From Oryza sativa Japonica Group (lineage: Eukaryota; Streptophyta; Magnoliopsida; Poales; Poaceae), in assembly GCF_034140825.1 (NCBI RefSeq), contig NC_089035.1:36119501-36183500 (forward strand): 64,000 nt of DNA. Direction: 5' to 3'. The notes under the pieces were generated by a model. The model made no database searches and was not told the DNA's origin. It saw only the letters and a list, made by a program, of their open reading frames with translations. Below, in pieces: positions 22,655 through 32,872 of this stretch. The number at the start of each line of letters is the position of its first letter. Positions within the stretch are counted from its first letter, which is position 1. Made by a program: the position numbers and the translations under genes.

Positions 22655-23415
22655 CCGACGGCGACGAGCTCCAGCTTCCTCCGGACAGCACCAGGTCGCC
22701 GGCTTCAGCTCCCCACCTTACCATAGTAGGTCGTCTCCCCCAAGAGGAAAACCCTAGCTAGAGACAGAGGCACTGCGCGGGAGAGCTGCGTTATAGGTTG
22801 GGTAGCAGTAACACATCTCCGCCGGTGCTCACGCCGGCAGATTAGCAGGCGGCGCCGCCGGTAAGCGGCGGCTGAGGTGGGAGGAGGAGAGGGAGAACCG
22901 GAGAAGAGAAGGGGAGAGAGAGTAGCAGCAATGTGGTGCCAAAAAGAGGTGCCCTTTTTATTGGGTTTGGTTACCGCAGCAGAGAAGAATAGGTTTGCGG
23001 CTTGCAAGTTGCTGAAACGTGCTAGCGTCAGGTGAACGTGGGTTAATTTGGGATTTGGAAAGCCATTAGCCGTAGAAAGAAATACTTTTTACCTGTGTTA
23101 TTATCTTGCACGTTATAAACCCATCTCTCTCTTAATAGCCTAAAAGAAGCAAATGAGGTGGACCCAGTTGCAGTGGCTCATGTGTCATGTGCTGTTGCTG
23201 TTGCCTTTCAGCAGTCAGCTCAAACAATTTTACAGCTAAAAAAGCTGAAAAGGTAATAGTCATGATTACATACGCTGAGGGAAACAAAACAAATTCACGA
23301 TGATGATTTACATTTAAGAACAACAATCCCGTGCCAATATAAAGCTTGCTAAGACAAACCATGCAGAAGAACTGTAACATCGGGTTCTCCTGAAACAATG
23401 CATCATTTCTACTTT
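22655..23415. promoter_or_regulatory. Upstream region of the RING gene
   Basis: A GC-rich leader-like stretch (to about 22990) lies upstream of the RING start codon on the minus strand and probably holds its 5' untranslated region and promoter. From 23000 on the DNA is AT-rich and without a gene. Confidence 0.4.
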
Positions 23416-23757
23416 GGCCCGCTTTAGTTCGCACACAAAAATTTTACACCGCATCACATCGAATGTTTGAACACATGTATAAAATATTAAATATAGGCTT
23501 AAAAATAACTAATTGCACAGATTGCGACTAATTTACGAGACGAATCTTTTAAGCCTAATTGCTCCATGATTTAACAATGTGTTGCTACAGTAAACATTTA
23601 CTAATGATGGATTAATTAGGCTTAATAAATTCGTCCCGCTGCTTACTGGCAGATTCTGTAATTAGTTTTTTTATTAGTGCCCGAATGCCCTATACGACAC
23701 CCTATATAATATCCGATGTGGCACGCCAAAACTTTACACCCCTCGATCTAAACACCA
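23416..23757. mobile_element. Rice MITE, GAGACGAATCTTTT family
   Basis: About 340 bp whose centre has the inverted pair GAGACGAATCTTTTAAGCCT and AGGCTTAATAAATTCGTC. The outer ends, TTTAGTTCGCACACAAAAAT and a diverged mirror, end near CTAAACACC. The same family recurs near 52.2-52.7 and 56.9-57.3 kb. It is a non-autonomous DNA transposon family very common in rice. I cannot assign the superfamily because the target duplication is not clear. Confidence 0.7.
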
Positions 23758-23760
23758 CCT

Positions 23761-24232
23761 TTGTTGATTGAGACAGAGATGCCATGGTAAAATGCTACTC
23801 CCTTCGTTTCAGGTTATAAGATATTTTGACTTGCCGCTTCAAATTTGATCAAGTTTATAGAAAAAAGTAATATTTTCGACCTAAGATAAATTTATTATAA
23901 ATATATATTTAATTATTAATTTAATAAACTAATTTGGTAATGTGAATATTATTGTATTTGTCTATAACGTTAGTCAAACTTAAAGTAGTTTGACTTTGGT
24001 AAACCACAAAACTGAACAACAAAACCTAAAACTGGAGGGAGTATACCACAAAAAAAACATAATGGACAACAAAACTCTCACAGTAGCCATTAGCCAAAGA
24101 AGATGTCACGGATGTAGACAAATTGAACAGTTGTTGATTGAGCCAGAGATGCCATGGTAAAATACTAGCACCATATTGGACGACAAAACTTTCTCAAAGT
24201 AGTAGAAGGAAATGTCACGGGTATAGGCAATC
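23761..24232. repeat. Imperfect tandem duplication interrupted by a Stowaway
   Basis: The segment starting TTGTTGATTGAGACAGAGAT at 23761 recurs, slightly changed, at 24131. Its continuation after 24043 (TGGACAACAAAACTCTCACA near 24063) matches the continuation of the second copy (TTGGACGACAAAACTTTCTC). With the Stowaway at 23798-24042 removed, the two units are about 125 and 100 bp and lie head-to-tail downstream of the ZNHIT3-type gene. Confidence 0.65.
23798..24042. mobile_element. Stowaway MITE
   Basis: A 245-bp element beginning CTCCCTTCGTTTCAGGTTAT and ending in AACTGGAGGGAG, flanked by TA dinucleotides (23796-23797, 24043-24044). Stowaway elements are non-autonomous Tc1/mariner relatives with CTCCCTCCGTTTC-type ends and TA target sites. 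Confidence 0.85.
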
Positions 24233-24337
24233 TCATCATGGTAGGAAAACAGCATCTGAGGTAAGTTGCTCTACATGTTGTCATTTGCCCCGATGCGTGC
24301 ACTCTTCTGCTGAATAGCTCCACCAGAAAGTTGGTGT

Positions 24338-27300
24338 TCATTGTTGTGGGCTAACAATGTCAAGAATCTGCAAACACAGAGGAAACAAAAACGTGCAAGT
24401 GTCTGGTTAATTAACTTAGAGTTAACAAGGAATATCTTGTGGATAGAAGAGCAAATGCAACGGAAAGAGAAACCTTATTGGTGAACTGTTGAAAAACTTG
24501 TCCTTCCATCAATTTCTCTAATTCCTGAGGATGAATTAATGAGGGAGTGGGCATCATAAAATAAAGGTGGTAGAGAGAGGAAAAAAATAAATGTAAGTGA
24601 GAAAAGTTATATTCGTATCAGTATTCAGCAGACTATAGTAAAAGGAATTAATTCATCGAACGTGCCCATTTGAAGCTTCTCAACTACTGGTAGGAAAATG
24701 AAGTCATGATGGTGGAATAAGAAACAGAAGTGTTGTACTATAACAGTGACAATGTTCATTACTGCAAACCATTGTCCTCAATAGGTATTGGCATATTATG
24801 TGCATGTTATTTGAGCAGCCGGACAGAAATTGCAAACATAGTTAACTTGTTAAATAAACTTGCAGTTATCACAAGAGTAGAGAATTACCTTTTCTGGCTC
24901 TGCAGAGCCATCAATCTTAAGTAGCATTTGCTGAAGCTTACAATCTTTCAGAGCATCTCGGATCTCATTAGATTCCGCTGGCATGGATACAAAAATCAAG
25001 CAATGAGTTAATTGATGATGTTTATTTCTTTTTGCGAGACAAGACGATGAGTATTACTATGATTAATTAAATAAGGTAGAAATGCTAGCAGGTTATGAAA
25101 TTTGTACAGGGAGGGATGTGGAACCAATATACAAAATTGACTAGCATGAAGCCCATATTCTGCTTACAGTACTATCCTTACTAACTATTTGTCAACTCTT
25201 ACGAATAACCACTCTCCAAATGCCACTTACGATTGTCCTTACATTTTTGCCACCGGAGAGAAATTTTCTTAACAATTTGCCCCTTTCACCGATGTGGCAT
25301 ACCAGCATGGACTGAGGACGTGAATGTCCTTTTTGCCCCTGCCACTCCCCTTCATCTCATTGAGATCATCCACAGCGGTGCACGTATGCTTCTGGCTTCC
25401 TGCTTGCGGGGTCACCTCCTCATTGAGACCATCCGCGGCCACACCAGCCACGCTGTCTCATCAAGCCTCGTCAATCATGTGTCAGCGGCAAGAAGGTTGT
25501 GCACTGCATCTGCATCATCTTCTTCGGCAGGCCAGATAACCGCGAGGCCCTCAAACTCACTGGGAGGATGGCGGAGCACCCCGGTGCAGGTCGTCATGCG
25601 GTTCATTGATGGCAAGGCCGGCAAGTGAGGAGCACGTTGAGGTACAAGGAGAAGGTACATCCGCAAGGTTGAAGGTTGTCATCGACAGCCACAAGGAGAA
25701 GGTACATCCGCAATCAATAGCAGCCAAAGAACATCCATGCACGCACCTAAGTGTTACTGCTACCTAATGGCTTGTCACTACACAGCAGTGCAGAAGATGG
25801 ACGAGAAACAGCGGCGGAGGTGAGCTCAAATCTGAAAAGGAAAGGGAGAGAGGGGGGAACACAAGGGAAGGGCCATGGGTAAAATGGACTTTTTGTGTCT
25901 CTTGTCCACATTGGCTGTCCTCACTAGCATGCTTAATAGGTGAAAGTGGCAAATGATTAAGAAACCTTCTCTCTGGTGGCAAATCCGTAGAGAAATGTAA
26001 GAATGGCAAACGGAGAGTAGCCATTTATAAAAGTGGCAAATAGTTAAATTCCCCATTACTAAATGTGCATGCCAATATTTTACTCCTATACTGTAGGTCT
26101 GTAGGATTGGGATTAGGTTCAGATAATTATGAAATTGAAGTCGATATTCTTGGGTTGAAATGCTGGACTATACTAACATGGAGACATTTGTTTCAGCTAA
26201 CAAATAAAGCCAGAAATCAAGTAAAAGCAAAGGATTCCTTTTTAAAAAACACAAATCATGGTATGAAATAGTCAAACATAGGCAATACCTAAAGATCTTA
26301 ATCCATTCTTGTCAACAAGCCAGCTTGGATCCTCAACTTCAAGAGATTTTGCAGAGTGCAATGTGTTTGGATATTGTGTGGGACAAGTCGTGTCCGATAC
26401 TACAGACAAAAAATTGAGCTTAACATAAATTTTCTTGGCCTTCAAGATTCACAATGAATAATATTATAGCCCTTATAATAAATTCTAGAGAAACTAATTT
26501 AAATTATTGATTAAAAAGCATAGCATATGGTTACTTCTTCTTCTTTTTTTGCGAGGATAGCATATGGTTACATTGTTTACAACTGAAGGTAGTCATGATC
26601 TATAAAGTTTTGAGTTCAATCAATTATTAGTGAAAACCAAATAGAAGAAATGGAGAGTTAACAACAGAGATAAGTATGGTGCATTTTTACATAAAGACGG
26701 GGTTTGATCCTTGTCATTAGGACAATTTGTTGCTTCTTCCAGTGACCTAGAGTTCCTTGCTGAAAACAATAGAAGGCACAACTGTAAATTCCAGTAGATT
26801 ATTTTAGAAACATGTTAGTAGGACAGAACAATTGACAATTTAATGAATGACTATATGATAAGATAATTCAGGCCCTTATATATGGGCAAGTACATGCCCT
26901 GCAGGACTTTTAGGTGTACACAGTCAAATGCTCATTTACAGTATATTGATGTAATTTTATGTAGGACCCCTCTATTTTAATGATCATGGTTTCAACTCAA
27001 TTTCCATATATAGCAGGACTATATAGCTGTTGCAAACAACTGTATTGAGTCACCAAAAGCTAGAGCACTTACAAATTTCCTCCTGAAGAGATGACTTGCT
27101 AACTTCTTCCAGAGGTATTGTCTTCTGGCAAAATTTATCTGTTGGCAAAACGATATTTAGCACAAATACTGGCTATCAAGATAATAAATATATTCCTCTA
27201 AAAAAGGGAGATGAAGATATTTGGTGGCCATTTTTGTTTGCATAAAGGCAATGCATAAATGATAGTTATAATTTGTGCTGTGTTTAGTACTGTTCAGCCT

Positions 27301-28717
27301 TTCCCTAATCTCAAACCAAGTACAATAGTAAAATTGCCAAAATTTCAAAACAAAAGGTCCCCCGCAGACTTGGACACTTGGAGTGTGATAAGCAGTTTAT
27401 CACTTGCTATATTTTTTTAAGACGTTTGGTTTATTGAGCTATGTTTAAAAATGCGGCTGGCAAAGAACGCTGGCCAAAGAGAGAAAAGGCAGTACAGGGA
27501 AGCTTGTTGATTTAAAATACACAACTAAGAAGCAACAGAGGGAACACGGCAGTTTGCTACAGCCCCCTCGCGCTACTTGAGCTACTTTCAGATCGCAGCA
27601 CTAGAGCTATATTTAGAAACTACCAAAGGATAGCACTGAGTACCTTTGTGATTTTTAAAGCATGCCACCGAGCAACTGCAAGGGATAATGAAACCGTTTG
27701 TAAGGCCCAACTGCATTACACAATAGAGAAAAAGAAGCCAGAGAAATTGAACGGACCATGCTCTTAATTGGTCTACAATATGACATGTGCTCTTTTGCCA
27801 CATATGTGTGTATAACATGTAGCCCTGGCCCCAGTTGTCATACACCGGACTGTGGCAAATGAGCCAATGCCATTCAACTTTAGGGCAAAAGAGCAATTTT
27901 ACCAAACAAATCTACAGGACACATAGAAGATGTCCAACCGTGATTGCATCGCTGAACAGGTATGTTAGTTCAGTAGTCCATTTAGTTTCAGGGAATCTTG
28001 AAAAACAGTTTGTTTAGATAATCATATTTGGCAATCCTAAGGTTACATCCTTGAAACAATTGTGCAAGAGAAGTCATAAAGTATGATATGTAATTCTCTT
28101 GCGTATTCAAGAAAAAATAAGCAAAGTATTACAGATTATTGAATGATGGACGTTTGCCTCTGAATACTAATTCAATACAGCTTAGTACCAAAACCAACAC
28201 TGACACCAGATATCAGGAGAAAGGTTTACATGTCTTGTTTTGCTGCTGCCTTTTTTTTTTTTTACTCATGCAAAACCACTCCAGCAGCAAGCTACCGAGT
28301 CAAACCCAAAATATATCAAGCTAATTCTGATGTAGGCTCATATTCTAAAAAGAAGCTAATGCTTCCAACCATTAATCATCAATCTACTCTATTGACCTAG
28401 CAAACCCGTACTCTCTTTTCAAGCAGTAAGCAGTGAAGTAATCGATGTGAACACAGCAAGTAGGACATTGCACTAAAACCGTAACAAGTGTTCTTCAATT
28501 CAATTGTTATGCTAGCTAGTAGGCCATTACTGAGCACCATGATCGAAGCGATTTCCCAAATTTTAAGGACAGTGGTATGCGACGACGCTACCCATGGAAG
28601 CTGTAAGCACAGAAGGGTGGAGATATCCGGTGGCTGGACTTACTATGGCGTGCGGCAAGCGGAGCACTTGTACTTGGACGGCGCCTCCTTGCACACGTCG
28701 CAGCTCCCACCAGCCAT
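24338..28717 (-). CDS. ZNHIT3: HIT-type zinc-finger protein (ZNHIT3-like), 8 exons
   Basis: Minus-strand exons: 28644-28717, 27644-27675 (only 32 nt), 27073-27138, 26691-26759, 26289-26399, 24889-24977, 24474-24524 and 24338-24367. All splice sites are GT-AG and all phases join, giving 174 codons (173 residues). The N-terminus is a complete zf-HIT module with ligands C6, C9, C18, C21, C26, C30, H34 and C39 (MAGGSCDVCKEAPSKYKCSA, then CRTPYCSVACFKNHK). It is assembled across exons 1-3. The C-terminal part has the ZNHIT3-like block WLVDKNGLRSLAESNEIRDA, then LKDCKLQQMLLKID and EKLMEGQVFQQF. In yeast and mammals Hit1/ZNHIT3 stabilises Rsa1/NUFIP in box C/D snoRNP assembly; that role is inferred for this protein. 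Intron 5 is enlarged by a transposon carrying a CHX gene fragment. Confidence 0.88.
25170..26060. mobile_element. Long-inverted-repeat DNA element carrying a CHX fragment (Pack-MULE candidate) in ZNHIT3 intron 5
   Basis: Arms of about 110-120 bp at roughly 25180-25300 and 25925-26050 are inverted copies. Matched pieces include ACTATTTG(T/C)CA, ACTCTCC, CTTACATTT and TTTGCCACC(G/A)GAGAGAA. Between them is GC-rich, gene-like DNA unlike the surrounding AT-rich intron. Long terminal inverted repeats around a captured host fragment are the hallmark of a Pack-MULE. I could not find an exact 9-bp target duplication, so the edges are approximate and the superfamily is inferred. Confidence 0.6.
25440..25745 (+). 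pseudogene. Captured fragment of a cation/H+ exchanger (CHX) gene
   Basis: Reading the plus strand around 25500-25590 gives CIIFFGRPDNREALKLTGRM followed by AEHPG. This corresponds to the FFGGPDDREAL...RMxEHPG signature in the C-terminal regulatory domain of plant CHX monovalent cation/proton antiporters. The continuation, VMRFIDGKAGK, then EEHVE and HKEKVHPQSIAAKE, follows the family order but in shifted frames with a stop. Only this about 100-residue domain remnant is present; the membrane domain is absent. It cannot encode a transporter. Confidence 0.65.
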
Positions 28718-29063
28718 CTCCAGCCACCTCCCCTAGCCCCTAGGGATTCCTCCAGGCGCGACCTGCACCCCCAGACCCGTCTCAGGTGTCCTGTGGCTGC
28801 TGCGGGAGCGGCGAAAGGAGAGGAAAGGGGGAGGGGACGCGCTGACCTTTTAGGTGCTTTCAGCTCGTGCGGCTAGGCTCGCTCCACGGCGCGCGACGGG
28901 CGCCCTCGGCCGGCGGCGAGCGGAAGAGGGCGGCGGCGCCGCGGCGGCAAAGGTAACGGGATATGCGAGTGGAGGAATGGGTGTGGCCGGGTGGCTCCGT
29001 TCTATGCCTGGGCCAGTTTAGTGGGCTGGTCCAGCCCGCGTGGCCGCCCGCGGTGGCTGTTGC
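28718..29063. promoter_or_regulatory. ZNHIT3 upstream region
   Basis: GC-rich DNA (CGGCGGCGGCG runs near 28905-28945) directly upstream of the minus-strand start, consistent with a GC-rich rice promoter and leader. A MULE insertion at 29064 ends this promoter-proximal segment 347 bp from the ATG. Confidence 0.5.
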
Positions 29064-30316
29064 GGAATAAGTTCACTTTGGGTCCCTTTATTTGTCGCCC
29101 TGTCCGATTTCGTCCCTTGACCGCAAAACTGGATACGACCCATCCCCCAACTTATAAAAACCAGGTAAACAAGGTCTCTCGGCGGTTTTGATAGCGGTTT
29201 TGGCTGACGTGATGCCTACGTGGCTAATTTGACTCGGTCTTTATTTGACGTGACACTGAGGCACTTACGTGGCAATTCGATCCGGAAAAATAATAAAGCA
29301 TGTGGGACCTACATGTCATTTTCACACATAAAGTAATAAAAAATAGTGGGACCCGCATGGGCCCCACATGTTATACTCACCCCTCATCTTCTTCCTCCCT
29401 CTCCATCTCCATCTCCCCTCCATCTCTCTCCTTTCCTCTCTCCAGCGGCCTCTAGGCGCCACGGCTCACGGGGTGACGGGGAGGTCCGGCGGTGGCGGCC
29501 GGCGACGTGACAGCCGCCGGCGGCGGCGAGCTCCACCTCTCGGCGCAGCCGTGCAGCCGAGAGGTGAGTAGGTGATCTGTGAGCAATTAGCAATTACCAG
29601 TTACTGACGAAAGGTGAGTAGGTAAAGGCATTATTAGCAAAAACTGCATCTATCGGAACAAAGTTCATTCCGGTGGTCAAAACTCAAAACCCCAGCGAGC
29701 TGAGGTGTAAGAGCGACGTCGCCGGCCGTCGGATCGCGGGAGGGGGGGCTACGTGCTGGCGCAGGATTAGATCCATGAATCCATCCGTGCCGCCTACGCC
29801 ATCAGACAGCCACGCGCGCGCAGGGTCAGAAACGCGCGCGGCTGCACGGCTGCACGAGAGGTGGAGCTCGTTGCCGCCGCCGGCTGTCGCGTCGCCAGCC
29901 GCCACCGCTGGACCTCCCCATGACCCCGTGAGCCGTGGCGCCTGGAGGCCGCTGGAGAGAGGAGAGGAGAGAGAGGGGAGATGGTGAGGGAGGAAGAAGA
30001 TGAGGGGGTGAGTATAACATGTGGGTCCCACTATTTTTTATTACTTTATGTGTGAAAATGACATGTGGGTCCCATGGCTTTATTATTTTTCCGGATCGAA
30101 TTGCCACATAAACGCCACGTCAGTGCCACGTCAGATGAAGACCGAGTCAAATTAGCCACGTAAGCGCCACGTCAGCCAAAACTATTATCAAAACCGCCGA
30201 GGAACCTCGTTTGCCTGGTTTTCGTAAGTTTGGGGACGGTTCGTATCCAGTTTTGCGGTCAAGGGACGAAAATCGGACTGGGTGACAAATAGAGGGACCC
30301 AAAGTGAACTTAGTCC
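29064..30316. mobile_element. Non-autonomous MULE with very long inverted repeats
   Basis: A 1,253-bp element flanked by the exact 9-bp duplication GGCTGTTGC (29055-29063 and 30317-30325). Ends are GGAATAAGTTCACTTTGGGT at the left and, as complement, GGACTAAGTTCACTTTGGGT at the right. The two halves are inverted copies for about 500 bp, running from AT-rich ends through GTGGGTCCCAC-like blocks into a GC-rich core. A 9-bp target duplication and long inverted repeats define Mutator-like elements. There is no transposase; short open frames in the arms are not convincing genes. Confidence 0.9.
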
Positions 30317-30634
30317 GGCTGTTGCTGGATCGTCCAGGCTTGCAAGGCCCTGGCCCATCTATATAATTCTAAGAGTTCCTTTTTTTTTCGAGGAAAATAG
30401 GAGATGTTTTCTGATTTCCAACAGGAAATGGATGATTTATTTGAAATTTCAGCGTTTGAAACAATGTTTTAACTATGTATTGAGTTGATGACTGCTTTTG
30501 CTCTTCTTGGGTGTGGAATATAGGATTTCGCACTAATCTGTGACATTTTCCCCGCGTCTGGAATACGCAATTCGGTATCACTTTACTGTATTCTTAGTTT
30601 CTTTGTGTTTATCAGTGATCACTGGTCCATAATA

Positions 30635-30784
30635 CTCCCTCCGTTTTACAATATAAATCATTCTAGCATTTTCCACATTCATATTGATGTTAATGAATCT
30701 AGACACATATATCTATCTAGATTCATTAACATCAATATGAATATAGGAAATGTTAAAATGATTTACACTGTGAAACAGAGGAAG
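30635..30784. mobile_element. Stowaway MITE, left member of a pair
   Basis: 150 bp beginning CTCCCTCCGTTTTACAATAT and ending in CTGTGAAACAGAGGAAG, flanked by TA at 30633-30634 and 30785-30786. It is near-palindromic throughout, with TCATTAACATCAATATGAAT mirrored on the other side of a TCTAGACACATATATCTATC loop. Confidence 0.9.
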
Positions 30785-30786
30785 TA

Positions 30787-30894
30787 CTTCCTCCGTTTCA
30801 CAATGTAAGTCATTCTAGCATTTCCCACATTCAATATAACATCAATATGAATGTGGGAAATGCTAGAATGATTTACACTGTGAAACGGAGGAAG
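30787..30894. mobile_element. Stowaway MITE, right member of a pair
   Basis: 108 bp beginning CTTCCTCCGTTTCACAATGT and ending in GTGAAACGGAGGAAG, with TA at 30785-30786 (shared with the left member) and 30895-30896. It is an almost perfect hairpin: GTCATTCTAGCATTTCCCAC pairs with GTGGGAAATGCTAGAATGAT. Confidence 0.9.
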
Positions 30895-31107
30895 TAGCTC
30901 GCAACGAAATTGGAGAAATAATGTGAGGATTATTCGAAGTACCATCACGAAAATGAGCCATTTCCTGGTTCAGTTCGTATATTTTTTTCACACGATGAAT
31001 GATTCACTCGTGCTCAAACCACTCCAATACTAGGATTACAACCAATCCACACACACACCAACAAACAAAACAAAGCTATGCAACATGCCGACGACCATGG
31101 ACAAATC

Positions 31108-32872
31108 TTATATCCGATACCGGACCAGCGGGTCCTTGAACTGAAGCCGCCCATTATACACCCTCCACGCAAGGTCCTCGAGTAAAAACGAGTGAAATCT
31201 CCACCCATCCCCATCATCGCCGGCTCCATCCACCTCGTCGTCGCCGCCCTCTTCTCCGGCATCCGTGACCGGGACCAATGGCGAGATGACACTGTCCAAG
31301 GGGAGAGTGATCAGCACGGTGACTGACAAGCGGTCAGCCTCGGCGCCGTGCCCTGCTCCGGGTGCAGAAGAAACGGGGCGAGCCATCCCTCTCACTTTCT
31401 TCAGCTTTCCATTGCTCCACACCTAGCACGCGTGCCATAAAAAACAAGAGGCATTAAGGCAAATTCAAGCAAGTTGTTACTGCTTTGATGCTGCTCAAAG
31501 AGTAAAGGAAACAACAGACATGACATGATGGTCACTTTGTGGTTTCTCTTCAAAAGCCGAGATCTTTGACTCTTTTTTAAGGTCCTTTGGTGGATTCCAA
31601 ACCGAGCTGTGAGGCAGTGATGCACCGGTTGATGCAGACATGGGGCCTAAATGGGTCCAAATTGAGTGGTGACGCACAGCCTATACTTTAGAATTTGATG
31701 CCTTCGCAAAATAAAAATGGATGCTTTTTAGTACATGTCTATGCTTCTTAGAGACAGACTCTGCCACTCACGAACAATCAACACATCTTTTTTCTGTGGT
31801 GAACGACCAGCAAATTCGTAGCTGTAAAACCTGTAATTAATTTTACACGTTTGCCATTTGTTTTTTTAATGCAAATTACAAACTGAATCAATAATATGAG
31901 TGTCTACATGTCAATCATTTATGTGTTATCTGTGCAAAAATTAATGCTCTAATGTCCTTCCGTTTGCAAACTAGTCAAAATGAGACATTTGCACGCAAGT
32001 ACCTGAGCAATGTTGCCGATGGTGACAAGGAGTGCGCCGTCGCGCGCGCCTACGGCCGTCCACTCGCCGCCGTCGTCCATCACCCAGCTCGCCGGCGCCG
32101 CCTCCTTCCCGGACGCTTCCCACTGGCAATGGATGCCCACGACGTACGGGTACGCCTTCGCCTTCCCGGCGGCCGGAGGCGCCGCCTCGCCAGCGGCAAC
32201 CTTGGAGACCCACATCAAGCACCTCGCCTTCCTCCTCCCTTCCGCGAACGGCGCCTCCCCGAAGCCCACCTCGGGACACCCGGACATCATCGCCACCACC
32301 TGCATGCCCACGTCCCGCATCCGCCGCGCGTACTCCGCCGCCGCAGCCGGGAGCGCGCCCATCTCCCCCTCGTCGTCGACGTCGAACACCAGGGCGGGGT
32401 CCTCGGCGCCGTCCGCTTCCTGCTGATCCTCCTCCGTGAATCCGAGCGTGAGGAGGTTCGACGCGCGGCGCGCGGACGCGTCGACGAGGGAGAGCTCGGC
32501 GAGCGCGGAGGACGGCAGCTGGGAAGGGACGCCGTGTCCCTCGAGGTGGAAGTACCCCACGTCGGCGGCGGCGTCGAGACGAAGGGTGCCGCTAGAGCCA
32601 AGCGAAACGAGAGGCGGCAGCGACGGCGGGGCCCTGGAGCGAGAGGAGAGCGGGGAGCGTAGAATCGGCGCCGGAGAGGATAGGAGCAGGCGCTGGAGGA
32701 TCGTCGAGAGCGCGGCGTCCGTGCCCCCACCCGCGGCGCCGGAGGACGGGAGCGCGTGGTGGTGGTTCGACGGCGTCGGCGGGGGAGGGCCTGGGAACAC
32801 GCTCCCTCCTCCTCCTCCTCCGTTGGCGCCGGACATGGATGACGCTGCGGCGGTGGAGGAGGAGGCGGCCAT
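31108..32872 (-). CDS. 2-oxoglutarate/Fe(II) oxygenase-fold protein with degenerate active site, 2 exons
   Basis: Exons 32003-32872 and 31108-31422 join in phase 0 as TIGNIAQ|VWSNGKLKKVRG, giving 394 residues. The fold is that of the isopenicillin-N-synthase-like 2OG dioxygenases. The N-terminal part has VGYFHLEGHGVPSQLPSSAL (usual form GFFQVxNHGVP), and the core has ALLVTIGNIAQVWSNGKLKK (usual form ALVVNIGDxLQxxSNGxxKS). The iron ligands are not there. The HxD position is in YVVGIHCQWEASG, without an HxD pair, and the second histidine, normally in xHRV, reads RGMARPV. An RLS triplet resembling the 2OG-binding RxS remains. The protein is therefore likely a catalytically dead or repurposed family member. 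The N-terminal 60 residues are Ser/Gly/Pro-rich. Function unknown. Confidence 0.85.

Noticed and set aside
29368-29987. Short GC-rich frames in the arms of the MULE at 29064-30316
   Set aside because: They are mirrored in both arms, have arginine/alanine-biased composition and no motifs; they arise from the inverted-repeat sequence.
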